A DNA stretch of 24,565 nucleotides from Pseudomonadota bacterium (lineage in GTDB: Bacteria; Pseudomonadota; Alphaproteobacteria; Rhizobiales; Beijerinckiaceae), in the NCBI GenBank assembly GCA_023393655.1, contig JAEWKP010000450.1, forward strand, positions 1-24,565, written 5' to 3'. Both the position numbers and the translations under genes were made by a program. The notes below the pieces were generated by a model. It was not told the origin of the DNA. It saw only the letters and a program-made list of their open reading frames with translations, and searched no databases. Each line of letters starts with the position of its first letter. Within the stretch, counting starts at the first letter, position 1. Below, piece by piece: positions 15,995 to 24,002 of this stretch.

Positions 15995-15997
15995 GGT

Positions 15998-17323
15998 CTA
16001 GAACTCGGCCACCTTGCCGAAGGCGGAGCCCTCCAGCCGCTCGGGTCGATAGGGCCGGGGATCGACGATCGGCTTCGCGCCGGTCACGATATCCGCGATC
16101 ATATGGCCGGCGCCGGGGCCGATGCCGAAGCCGTGGCCGCTGAACCCGGCTGCGAGGATGAAGCCCGGCAGGCCCGTGAGCTCTCCGATGGCCGGCACGC
16201 CATCCGGCGTCGAATCGATATAGCCCGCCCAGCGCGCTGCGACGGGCACGGTCTTCAGGGCGGGCAGCAGGCGCTGCGCCCGCGCGTGGGTCTCGGCGAT
16301 CTGGCGCGGATCGGGCCTCGGGTCGAGGATGCGGTTCGCTTCCATCGGCGTCGGTGCGTCGAGCTTCCAGCGCGCAAGCGTCTCGTGGCCGGCCTTCCAG
16401 CCGTCCAGCCCGCCGATGGCGAGGCTGCGCCAGCGGCGCAGGAACATCGGCACGAACTGGCGGGCGAAGCGCAATTGCTGCGGCGTGGGGTCGACGCGAG
16501 CCCCGCCGCTGATGGCCAGCGTGTAGCCGCCATCGCTGCGCCGCGTCACCGAGACCTCCGCCGTATGCAAGGCGTCCGGCAGGTCGGTTGCGCCAGGAGC
16601 GACCGACAAAATTGACGATCGGACAGAGGATTGTGGAAAGCGGATGCCGAGTTGGTTGAGGAAGGACGAGGCCCAGGCCCCGCCCGCATGGATGACGGTG
16701 GCCGTGCGGATCGTGCCCTTCTCGGTCACCACGGCGGAGACTCGGCCGCCCATCGTCTCGAGGCCACGCGCGGCGCAGAACTGGTGCACGGTGCCGCCGG
16801 CCTTGAGGATGCCGCGCGCGATCACCGGTGCGGCCCGGGCAGGATCGGCCGTGCCGTCCGTCGGCGAGAACACGCCACCTTTCCAGCGCTTGCCGGTCGC
16901 GCTGCCGCGAGCAGAGGCTTCCTCAGTGGAGAGCATATGGGTGACGACGCCTTCGCCGACGGCGAAGTCCCGCCATTTCGCCCAACTGGCGAGCTGGGCA
17001 TCGTCATCGCTCAGATAGAGCAGGCCGCAGCGACGAAAGCCGAGATCCTCTCCGATCTCTTCGGCGAAACGGTCCCAGAGCGTGAGGCTTTCCGTCGCCA
17101 TCGGCAATTCGCGGGCGTCGCGGTTCTGCTGGCGGCACCAGCCCCAGTTGCGGCTCGACTGCTCGGCGCCGATCCTGCCCTTCTCGATGAGTGCGACCTT
17201 CAGGCCCCGGCGCGCGAGATAGTAGCCGGCGCAGACGCCGACGATGCCGCCACCGATGACCACGACATCGGCGCTCTCCGGGAGAGAAGGGCTGGTTTCG
17301 ATCTCGAACAGTGGCGCCGGCAT
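15998..17323 (-). CDS. FAD-dependent oxidoreductase, DAO family, DAO3
   Basis: This 441-residue DAO-family flavoprotein carries an FAD fold (DVVVIGGGIVGVCAGYYLARRG, Gly-rich loop 24-29), then QSSRNWGWCRQQNRDARELP, and ends with ILAAGFSGHGFGIGPGAGH. The SRNWGWCRQQ segment marks a subgroup of amino-acid or opine dehydrogenase-like proteins rather than PuuB. The ATG at 17323 has AAGGAG 6-8 nt upstream; a GTG directly before it is less likely. It is divergent from an Lrp/AsnC regulator with a 222-bp shared region, the arrangement seen for amino-acid catabolic genes under Lrp-type local control. It could be co-expressed with the downstream importer. The substrate is unknown. Confidence 0.9.
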   Translation of the reverse strand: MPAPLFEIETSPSLPESADVVVIGGGIVGVCAGYYLARRGLKVALIEKGRIGAEQSSRNWGWCRQQNRDARELPMATESLTLWDRFAEEIGEDLGFRRCGLLYLSDDDAQLASWAKWRDFAVGEGVVTHMLSTEEASARGSATGKRWKGGVFSPTDGTADPARAAPVIARGILKAGGTVHQFCAARGLETMGGRVSAVVTEKGTIRTATVIHAGGAWASSFLNQLGIRFPQSSVRSSILSVAPGATDLPDALHTAEVSVTRRSDGGYTLAISGGARVDPTPQQLRFARQFVPMFLRRWRSLAIGGLDGWKAGHETLARWKLDAPTPMEANRILDPRPDPRQIAETHARAQRLLPALKTVPVAARWAGYIDSTPDGVPAIGELTGLPGFILAAGFSGHGFGIGPGAGHMIADIVTGAKPIVDPRPYRPERLEGSAFGKVAEF

Positions 17324-17386
17324 CACGGTCTCCTTGCCGAGGCGAGATTATCGGCCGGTCGAAAGGCATGTGCGCCGCAGATCGGA

Positions 17387-17413
17387 TCGGAACGGCATTT
17401 CCTTCGGTTCCGA
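17387..17413. promoter_or_regulatory. 7-13-7 dyad in the DAO3-lrp intergenic region
   Basis: TCGGAAC and GTTCCGA form a perfect 7-bp inverted repeat separated by 13 bp, inside the 222-bp divergent region. It could bind the adjacent Lrp-type regulator or form a hairpin in the DAO3 leader. The evidence is symmetry and position only. Confidence 0.35.
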
Positions 17414-17449
17414 CCGGGTATTTTTGTCATCGCCTGCGCTTGGCACCTG

Positions 17450-17479
17450 TTAGACACTGCGCATTGTTCCCGGCATAAT
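17450..17479 (+). promoter_or_regulatory. Possible sigma-70-type promoter for the Lrp-type gene
   Basis: TTAGAC (17450-17455), an 18-bp spacer and CATAAT (17474-17479) lie 67-96 bp upstream of the ATG at 17546. This is a moderate match to TTGACA/TATAAT and the best I found in the region. Confidence 0.3.
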
Positions 17480-17545
17480 CTGCTGCCGGAGCGCCCGATG
17501 CTGGAAGGCGCCCGGCATTTGCCCGTCGATCGAGGTGGAACCGCC

Positions 17546-18034
17546 ATGAAGCTTGACCAGATCGACATCAAGATCCTCTACGAGCTGCAGAAGAACGGCC
17601 GGATCACCAATGTCGAGCTGGCCGAGCTGGTGAATCTGTCCCCGAGCCCCTGTCTGATGCGCGTCAAGAAGCTGCAGCAGGACGGCTACATCACCGGCTA
17701 TTCCGCTCGCATCAACATCGCCAAGCTGGGCCAGACGCTGACGGTCTTCACCGAGGTGACGCTGAAGAACCATCGGCAGATCGATTTCGCGCGCTTTCTC
17801 GCCGCCATCGAGAAGCTCGACCAGGTGATCGAATGCCACCTGGTCTCGGGCGGCTACGATTATCTCGTGAAATTCGTCACCAGCGGCATAATCGAATACC
17901 AGACGCTGATGGAGCGGCTGATCGACCTCGATATCGGCATCGACAAGTATTTCAGCTTCGTCGTGCTGAAATCGCCGATCGTGAAGCCGCATATGCCGCT
18001 GACCAGCCTGTTTCCGGTCACGGCGACGAGCTAG
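17546..18034 (+). CDS. Lrp/AsnC-family transcriptional regulator
   Basis: The 162-residue local or global amino-acid-responsive regulator begins with LDQIDIKILYELQKNGRITNVELAELVNLSPSPCLMRVKKLQQDGYITGY, the typical HTH. A RAM (AsnC_trans_reg) ligand domain follows, with FTEVTLKNH and ECHLVSGGYDYLVKFV. The ATG at 17546 gives the canonical N-terminus and has GAGGTGG about 7 nt upstream. It is divergent from DAO3, and by analogy with Lrp-type regulators beside dadA or putA it probably controls that oxidase in response to its amino acid substrate. Its stop lies 8 bp from the stop of the convergent transporter ATPase. Confidence 0.95.
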   Translation: MKLDQIDIKILYELQKNGRITNVELAELVNLSPSPCLMRVKKLQQDGYITGYSARINIAKLGQTLTVFTEVTLKNHRQIDFARFLAAIEKLDQVIECHLVSGGYDYLVKFVTSGIIEYQTLMERLIDLDIGIDKYFSFVVLKSPIVKPHMPLTSLFPVTATS

Positions 18035-18042
18035 GGCTTGCG

Positions 18043-19713
18043 TCAGCGCTTCGAGAAGGCGGCGACGAGTTCCGGATCGCGTTCGAGCTTGTCGAGCCAG
18101 TTCGGGTCGAGCTTGGGCACCGACGACATCAGCAGGCGCGCATAGGGGTGGCCGCCGGCCTTGCCGACCTGATCGGCCGGCAACTGCTCGACCTTCACGC
18201 CGCGATACATGACCGCGACCTCGTCACAGATCGCCTGCACGGTCGTCAGGTCGTGGCTGTTGAAGAGATAGGACAGGCCGAGCTCGCGCTGCAGATCCTT
18301 CAGCAGTTCGATGATGGCGGCGGCGACCACGGTATCGAGCGCGGAGGTGATCTCGTCGCAGAGGATCAGCTCGGGATCGGCGGCGAGCGCGCGGGCCAGA
18401 TTCACGCGCTGCTTCTGCCCGCCCGATAATTCGCTCGGCAGCCTGTGCTTCAGCGCGCGCGGCAGGTGGACCAGTTCGAGCAGCCGGTCGATGCGCGCGT
18501 CGCGGGCGGCGCCGCGCAGGCCGTGGTAGAAGGCGAGCGGGCGGCCGAGGATATCCTCGATCGACTTGGCGGGGTTGAGCGCGGTATCGGCCGACTGGAA
18601 CACGATCTGGAGCTTGCGCAGATCATCGGCGCTCCGGTCCTGCGCCCGCGGTGCCATCGGCTTGCCGTCGAAGGAGATCGTGCCGGACGCAGGCGGGATG
18701 ATGCCGGCGATCGAACGCGCGAGCGTGGACTTGCCGCAGCCGGATTCGCCGATGATGCCGAGATTGCGCCCGCGCTCCAGCTTGAAGCTGACCTTGTCGA
18801 CCGCCAGGATCAATGGTGTTCCATCCGCCTGCAGCTTGCCGTAGCCGGCGCTCACGGATGCGAGTTCCAGAACGGGGCGAGGAGCCGCGCCTTCCGGGCC
18901 CGCCACCTGTGCGGGGACGCGCCCGGGCGGCGCGAAGGCAGCGAGCAATTCCTGGGTGTAAGGATGTTTCGGCTCGGACAGGATCTGTGCGGTGGGGCCG
19001 ACTTCCTGGATGACCCCACCCTTCAGCACGACGATGCGGTCGGCGATCTGGGCGACGACGGCCAGATCGTGCGAGACATAGACACCGGCCATCCGGCTCT
19101 GGCGCATCACCGACTTGAAGGCGCGCAGGACCTCGATCTGCGTGGTGACGTCGAGAGCCGTCGTCGGCTCGTCGAAGATCACGACCTTCGGGTCGCCTAT
19201 GAGCGCCATGGCCGCCGAGAGGCGCTGGAGCTGGCCACCGGAGACCTGGTGTGGATAGCGTGTGCCGATCGTCTCGGGCGAGGGCAGGGAGAGCGCGCGG
19301 AACAGGTCCACCGCCTTGGCTTCGGCCTCGGCACGCGGCATCAGTTCGTGGATGCGGGTGATCTCGATCACCTGGTCCATGATGCGCTGCGCCGGGTTGA
19401 AGGCAGCCGCCGCGCTCTGTGGCACATAGGAGACCGCGACGCCGCGGACCTTGGCTCGTTCCTGTTCCGATAGTGCGGCCATGTCGCGGCCGTCGACGTT
19501 CACGCTGCCGCCGGTGATGCGGCAGCCGGTCCGCGTATAGCCGAGCAGGGTCAGCGCGATCGTGGTCTTGCCCGAGCCGCTCTCGCCGATCAGCGCGACG
19601 ATCTCGCCCGGAGCGATCTCGAAGCTCACGCCCTTGATGATCTCGAGGCGCCGCCCGGCATCGGTGGTCGCCTCGACCTTGAGGTCCCGGATTTCGACGA
19701 GAGGGCTCATCAT
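18043..19713 (-). CDS. Dipeptide/oligopeptide-type ABC transporter, fused double ATP-binding protein (DppD-DppF)
   Basis: The 556-residue protein contains two complete peptide-transporter ATPase domains in tandem. Domain 1 (about 5-255) has Walker A GESGSGKTT from residue 43, the signature SGGQLQRL, and Walker B VVIFDEPTTALD. Domain 2 (about 280-550) has Walker A GESGCGKST from residue 322, the signature SGGQKQRV, and LILCDEITSALD. The ATG at 19713 overlaps the permease stop (ATGA); the adjacent ATG at 19710 has better spacing from GGAG, and the difference is one residue. It powers the permeases encoded just upstream. The fusion is known in several peptide and nickel-type importers (YejF, DdpF-like layouts). 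Confidence 0.94.
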   Translation of the reverse strand: MMSPLVEIRDLKVEATTDAGRRLEIIKGVSFEIAPGEIVALIGESGSGKTTIALTLLGYTRTGCRITGGSVNVDGRDMAALSEQERAKVRGVAVSYVPQSAAAAFNPAQRIMDQVIEITRIHELMPRAEAEAKAVDLFRALSLPSPETIGTRYPHQVSGGQLQRLSAAMALIGDPKVVIFDEPTTALDVTTQIEVLRAFKSVMRQSRMAGVYVSHDLAVVAQIADRIVVLKGGVIQEVGPTAQILSEPKHPYTQELLAAFAPPGRVPAQVAGPEGAAPRPVLELASVSAGYGKLQADGTPLILAVDKVSFKLERGRNLGIIGESGCGKSTLARSIAGIIPPASGTISFDGKPMAPRAQDRSADDLRKLQIVFQSADTALNPAKSIEDILGRPLAFYHGLRGAARDARIDRLLELVHLPRALKHRLPSELSGGQKQRVNLARALAADPELILCDEITSALDTVVAAAIIELLKDLQRELGLSYLFNSHDLTTVQAICDEVAVMYRGVKVEQLPADQVGKAGGHPYARLLMSSVPKLDPNWLDKLERDPELVAAFSKR

Positions 19714-20564
19714 TCGCTCCGGTCGCGGATCTTCTGGGGCAGGTTGTCGATCAGCAGGTTGACTGCGATCGTCAGGCTGGCAATGGCGAAGGAGGGCGCC
19801 ATCACGGCCGGCGCGCCGAAGGGCAGCGCGCCGATGTTCTCGCGCACCAGCGAGCCCCAATCCGCCTCCGGCGGCTGCACGCCGAGGCCGAGGAAGGACA
19901 GGCCGGACAGCAGCAGCACGATGAAGACGAAGCGCAGGCCGACATCGGCCAGCACCGGCCCGATGATGTTGGGCAGGATTTCGGCGCGGATCAGGTAGCT
20001 CAGCTTCTCGCCGCGGATACGCGCCACGGTGACGAAATCAGTGGTGTTGACGTTGACCGCGAGCGCCCGGGCGAAGCGATAGGAGCCGGGGGTGTAGATG
20101 ATGCCGAGGATCACCATCAGCACGGGGATCGAGGAGCCGACGCCGGCAACGGCAACGAGCGCGAAGAGTTTGCTGGGAATCGAGCTCAACGCATCGATGA
20201 AGCGGCTCAGCACCGTGTCGAACCAGCCGCCGCTGACGGCCGCGGCCATGCCGAGCGTGACGCCGATCGTGCAGGCGATCAGGGTCGCGGCCAGCGCGAT
20301 GCCGACGGTGTAGCGCGCGCCGAACAGGATGCGCGAGAGCATGTCGCGACCGAGATAGTCCGTCCCGAGCGGGAATTGCAGGCTCATCGGGCCGAAATAA
20401 TCGGTGTCGACGATGTCGCTGATGCCGTAGGGCGTCACGTAAGGCGCAAGGATCGCGATCGCAGCCCAGGCGAGGATGATGACGAGGCTGATCCAGCCCG
20501 TGAGGTTGAACCGATATCCCGCCCGGCGCGGCTTGAGGATCGTGGTGGTGGCGTCGGTTGCCAT
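19710..20564 (-). CDS. Peptide-type ABC transporter permease (DppC-like)
   Basis: The 284-residue inner-membrane permease starts with the N-terminal OppC segment (WISLVIILAWAAIAILAPYVTPYG) and the LGTDYLGRDMLSRILFGARYT motif typical of DppC/OppC. The EAA loop is read as TVARIRGEKLSYLIRAEILPNIIGPV, in which RGEK replaces the usual GAS. The conserved LSGLSFLGLGVQPPEADWG end is present. It lies 2 bp after dppB and overlaps the ATPase start. Confidence 0.94.
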   Translation of the reverse strand: MATDATTTILKPRRAGYRFNLTGWISLVIILAWAAIAILAPYVTPYGISDIVDTDYFGPMSLQFPLGTDYLGRDMLSRILFGARYTVGIALAATLIACTIGVTLGMAAAVSGGWFDTVLSRFIDALSSIPSKLFALVAVAGVGSSIPVLMVILGIIYTPGSYRFARALAVNVNTTDFVTVARIRGEKLSYLIRAEILPNIIGPVLADVGLRFVFIVLLLSGLSFLGLGVQPPEADWGSLVRENIGALPFGAPAVMAPSFAIASLTIAVNLLIDNLPQKIRDRSE

Positions 20565-20566
20565 GG

Positions 20567-21517
20567 TCAGCGCAATTTCGGGTTCGACAGGATGGCGATG
20601 ATGTCCGCCGTCGTGATCAGCAGCAGGTAGACGATGCAGAAGATCATCGCGCAGCTCTGGATCAGCGGCAGGTCGCGGGTCGAGACCGCATCGACCATCA
20701 GCTTGGCGATGCCGGGATAGTTGAAGATCGTCTCGACGATGATGACGCCGCCGAGCAGATAGGAGAGCGACAGCGCCACCGCGTTGACGATCGGGCCGAG
20801 CGCATTGGGCAGCGCATGGCGCAGCACGACCCGCGTGCGGGAGGCGCCCTTGAGTTGCGCCATCTCGACATAGGGCGTGTCGAGGGTCTCGACGACGGCG
20901 GCACGCGACATCCGGATCATCTGCGCGGAGATGACGAAGCTCAGCGTGAACACCGGCATCGCATAGATGCGCAGCATCTCGCCGAAGGAGTGGACGTCAC
21001 GCGCGAAGGACAGTGCCGGCAGCCATTTCAGCCAGACGGCGAAAATCAGCACGCCCGCCGTGGCGATCATGAATTCCGGCACCGAGATCACCGTGATCGT
21101 CGCCATCGTGACCGAGCGATCATAGAGCGTGCCTCGCAGCATGGCGGAGGTGATCCCGAGCGCGAGCGCGATCGGCACCGAGAAGAGGGCGGTCGCGGCT
21201 GCGAGCTGGAGCGAATTGCCGAGCCGCCCGGCGATGAGTTCCGCGATCGGCCGGTTATTGGCGTAGGAGATGCCGAGATCGCCAGTCAGCATGCCGCCGA
21301 GCCAGCGGAAGAAACGCAGGATCGCCGGGTCGTTGAGATGCATCGCCGTGCGAAGCCCTGCCACGGCCTCCGGCGTCGCCGCCTGGCCGAGCAGCACCTC
21401 CGCCACGTCGCCGGGCAGGATCTGGGTGGCGCAGAACACCACGAAGGAGACGATCAGCAGCGTCAGCAATGCGACGAGCAGCCGTCCGCCCAGCAGGGAC
21501 AACAGGTGAAGGTTCAT
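20567..21517 (-). CDS. Peptide-type ABC transporter permease (DppB-like)
   Basis: The 316-residue permease starts with an N-terminal membrane helix (GGRLLVALLTLLIVSFVVFC) followed by the DppB/OppB signature ILPGDVAEVLLGQAATPEAVAGLR and GDLGISYANNRPI. The EAA-type loop is MAQLKGASRTRVVLRHALPNAL. I chose the ATG at 21517 because GGGAG lies about 5 nt upstream and the first helix follows directly; an earlier ATG at 21559 would add 14 polar residues and sits in the intercistronic hairpin region. It pairs with the DppC-like protein to form the membrane channel. Confidence 0.93.
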   Translation of the reverse strand: MNLHLLSLLGGRLLVALLTLLIVSFVVFCATQILPGDVAEVLLGQAATPEAVAGLRTAMHLNDPAILRFFRWLGGMLTGDLGISYANNRPIAELIAGRLGNSLQLAAATALFSVPIALALGITSAMLRGTLYDRSVTMATITVISVPEFMIATAGVLIFAVWLKWLPALSFARDVHSFGEMLRIYAMPVFTLSFVISAQMIRMSRAAVVETLDTPYVEMAQLKGASRTRVVLRHALPNALGPIVNAVALSLSYLLGGVIIVETIFNYPGIAKLMVDAVSTRDLPLIQSCAMIFCIVYLLLITTADIIAILSNPKLR

Positions 21518-21560
21518 CGACGCTCCCGCAGGCTGACACCTCCGATTGGAGTGTGACATG

Positions 21561-21590
21561 AAAAGGGGGCCGGACGCACGCGCCCGGCCC
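21561..21590 (-). terminator. Intercistronic hairpin between binding protein and dppB
   Basis: A GGGCCGG/CCGGCCC stem with a 10-nt loop lies 17 bp after the binding-protein stop and is followed on the minus strand by CCTTTT. It would act as a partial terminator or RNA-stabilising element, giving more binding protein than permease, a common design in ABC operons. Confidence 0.6.
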
Positions 21591-21607
21591 GCAGGAGAAG
21601 CAGGGCT

Positions 21608-23221
21608 TTAGCCTTCGAGCCAGACGTACTCGGCGAAGGCGTAGCCCATCATCCCGCCCAGCGGGTTGGCAAGCAGGCCCTTGAGCTTGTTCGAGATGGC
21701 GTCGACATTCGAGATGTAGACCGGGATCGCGGTGCCGGCCTCATTGGCGACCATCGCCTGCATCTCGCCGTAGATCTGCTTGCGCTTGGCCTCGTCGAGC
21801 GAGCCGCGAGCCTCCAGCAGCATCTTGTCGAACTTCTCGGACTTGTACTGGCTCTCGTTCCACGGCGCGGTGGAGGCGTAGAGCAGCGAGAACAGGATGT
21901 CCGGCGTCGGCCGCGGGTTGATGTTGCCGAAATGGACCGGGGCCTTCAGCCAGTAGTTCGACCAGTAGCCGTCCGAGGGAACGCGCTGGATGTCGAACTT
22001 CATGCCGATCGCATTGCCGGCCTGCTGGACGAGCACGGCCATGTCGACCGAGGAGCCGGCGGCATCCGAGGCGACGATCGGGATCGACTGGCCGAGCACG
22101 CCGGCCTTCTGGAAGAGGGACTTGGCCCGTTCGGGATCGAACGCCTTCGGCTTCAGATCCTTGTTGTGATAGACGTTCATCGGCGGGACGGGCTGGTCGT
22201 TGGCGATCTCGGCGAGGCCGCGCAGCGCCGACTTCTGGATCTGCTCGCGGTTGAGCAGGTATTTCATCCCCTCTACGAAGCCTGCCTTGTCGCCTGGAGC
22301 CATGTCCAGCCGCATGTTGAGGTTCGTGTAGTTGCCGGTCGTGGTCTTCGACAAGACGACGTTCGGCTGGCTCTCGACCAGGCGCATCGAGCGCGGATTG
22401 ATCGCCGCGGCCAGCTGGATATCGCCGGAGAGCAGCGCGTTGACGCGCGCCGTGTCGTCGGTGATGGCGAAGAACTCGAAGGAATCGAGGTTCGCGCCGC
22501 CGGGCTTGAAGTAGTTCTTGTTCCGGACGGCGATCGAGCGCACGCCGGGCTCGAAGCTTTCGCAGGTGAAGGCGCCGGTGCCGTTCGCCTTGGCGAAGTT
22601 CGTCGTGCCGTCGGCGATGATCATGAAGTGATGCGTCGACAGGATGGTCGGCAGGTCGCCATTGGGCGCCGCGAGGGTGATCTCGACGGTCAGCGGATCG
22701 ACCGCCTTGAACTCGGTCATCTGCTTGGCCAGCGCGGCCGATTTCGAGCCGACGGCGGGGTCGAGATGGCGCTTCAGCGAGTAGATGACATCGGCGGAGG
22801 TCAGCGGCTTGCCGTCATGGAAGGTGACACCCTTCTTGAGCGTGACGGTCCAGACCTTGGCGTCCTTGGTCTCGAACTTGTCGGCGAGCTCCATCTGCAG
22901 CTTGCCGTCGGTGCCGAGGAAGGTCAGGCGGTTGTAGAAGGCGCAGCAGCGGACATAGTCCGTCGACAGCGAGGCCTTGGCCGGGTCGAGCGTGTCGGCG
23001 GTCGAGGACGACCAGCCGGCAGCCTTCAGGTTGCCGCCCTTGACCGGCGTCGCCGCGAGCGCGGAGGTGGCGCGCGCCAGAACGAGGCTGCTGGCGGAGG
23101 CGGCAAGGCCGCCGGCCATCAGCATCTGCAGGAGGTCGCGGCGGCTGGCGCCGCGGCGGATCGCATTCTCGACGATGGCGTCGTCGGCGCTCGTCCAGTT
23201 CGAAGAAATCTTGTCGGTCAT
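21608..23221 (-). CDS. ABC transporter substrate-binding protein, family 5 (peptide type), Tat-exported
   Basis: The protein has 537 residues. A twin-arginine signal, SRRDLLQML (R27, R28) followed by a hydrophobic stretch and a probable cut after SALA, indicates export in folded form. The mature domain has SBP_bac_5 landmarks: TLDPAKASLSTDYVRCCAFYNRLTFLG, the VTFHDGKPLTSADVIYSLKRHLD motif, and NGTGAFTCESFEPG. The ATG at 23221 is preferred because GGGGA lies about 6 nt upstream; the ATG at 23227 would place it too close. It is followed by its two permeases and fused ATPase. Ligands of this family include peptides, nickel chelates, opines and glycosides, so substrate specificity is open. Confidence 0.93.
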   Translation of the reverse strand: MTDKISSNWTSADDAIVENAIRRGASRRDLLQMLMAGGLAASASSLVLARATSALAATPVKGGNLKAAGWSSSTADTLDPAKASLSTDYVRCCAFYNRLTFLGTDGKLQMELADKFETKDAKVWTVTLKKGVTFHDGKPLTSADVIYSLKRHLDPAVGSKSAALAKQMTEFKAVDPLTVEITLAAPNGDLPTILSTHHFMIIADGTTNFAKANGTGAFTCESFEPGVRSIAVRNKNYFKPGGANLDSFEFFAITDDTARVNALLSGDIQLAAAINPRSMRLVESQPNVVLSKTTTGNYTNLNMRLDMAPGDKAGFVEGMKYLLNREQIQKSALRGLAEIANDQPVPPMNVYHNKDLKPKAFDPERAKSLFQKAGVLGQSIPIVASDAAGSSVDMAVLVQQAGNAIGMKFDIQRVPSDGYWSNYWLKAPVHFGNINPRPTPDILFSLLYASTAPWNESQYKSEKFDKMLLEARGSLDEAKRKQIYGEMQAMVANEAGTAIPVYISNVDAISNKLKGLLANPLGGMMGYAFAEYVWLEG

Positions 23222-23285
23222 GCTCATTCCCCTGTTCTGATTTGCGCCGTTGTTCCGGCGTTGGTCTTCTTCGCTACGGGTTCCT

Positions 23286-24002
23286 TCAGGCTACCAGACT
23301 GGTCTCCACGGCGTCGGCGAGCGCGCCCATCGAGGTGAAGTGGAAGTCGGGTTCGGTAAAGCGTTCCGGTTCGATCGTGCCGCCATAACCGGGCTGGGCG
23401 TGGCGCCGCTGGATCCAGCAATTGGTCATCCCGAGCTTCCGCGAGATTCCGATGTCGTGATACTGGCTTTGCGCGACATGCAGGATCTGCCCGCGCGAAC
23501 CGCCCTCCTTCTCGACGAAGGCGAAGACCTGCTCGAAATAGGCCGGGTCCGGCTTTTCCGTGCCGGTATCGTCGACGGTGAAGCCGGCATGGAACGGGTT
23601 ACCCAGCGCGCGGGAGAAATGCTCGAAGGCCCAGCGCTGGGCGTTGGTCATGGCGATCAGCTTGTAGCGCTTCGACAGGCGGGCAAGGGCCTCTGCGCTG
23701 TCCGGGAAGGGGCGCCAGTCCTTGACGGCGTCGCGCAGGCGCTGGCCGTAGCTGTCGCCTGACGGCAGGCCGAGCTTCGGCGCGATGACGCCGTAGACGC
23801 GGGCGAGATCGTCCGGAAAATGCTGGACGTCCGGCATGTAGCGGGCCGCGCGGTAGAGATTCAGCGCCTCTTCACCGTCGAAGGCCACGCCAGCTTCGCT
23901 CGCGATCGCCGCCAGGCTGCCGACAAGGCCGCCCTCGAAATCGATCAGCGTGCCCACGACGTCGAAGGTCATGTAGCGGAAGTCGCCGAAACTCTTAGCC
24001 AT
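23286..24002 (-). CDS. HAD-superfamily hydrolase, haloacid-dehalogenase (type II) branch
   Basis: The 238-residue soluble hydrolase has motif I FDVVGTLIDF with nucleophile Asp14, motif II AMTNAQ, motif III lysine in GTEKPDPAYF, and motif IV HVAQSQYHDIG. The position two residues after the nucleophile is Val16 instead of the Asp of HAD phosphatases, which places it with L-2-haloacid dehalogenase-like proteins. Actual dehalogenation is not proven; many such proteins have unknown substrates. The ATG at 24002 has GGAG about 5 nt upstream. It lies 64 bp upstream of the peptide-type binding protein on the same strand, so it may be in the importer operon and act on the imported compound. Confidence 0.88.
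   Translation of the reverse strand: MAKSFGDFRYMTFDVVGTLIDFEGGLVGSLAAIASEAGVAFDGEEALNLYRAARYMPDVQHFPDDLARVYGVIAPKLGLPSGDSYGQRLRDAVKDWRPFPDSAEALARLSKRYKLIAMTNAQRWAFEHFSRALGNPFHAGFTVDDTGTEKPDPAYFEQVFAFVEKEGGSRGQILHVAQSQYHDIGISRKLGMTNCWIQRRHAQPGYGGTIEPERFTEPDFHFTSMGALADAVETSLVA

Noticed and set aside
20558..21556. 332-residue rightward open frame opposite the dppB gene
   Set aside because: The translation is dominated by Arg, Asp, Glu and His, typical of antisense frames of hydrophobic permease genes; dppB is clearly the real gene.
23245..23260. CGCCG-N6-CGGCG hairpin between the HAD and receptor genes
   Set aside because: Short stem without a T-run on the minus strand; not enough to call a terminator.
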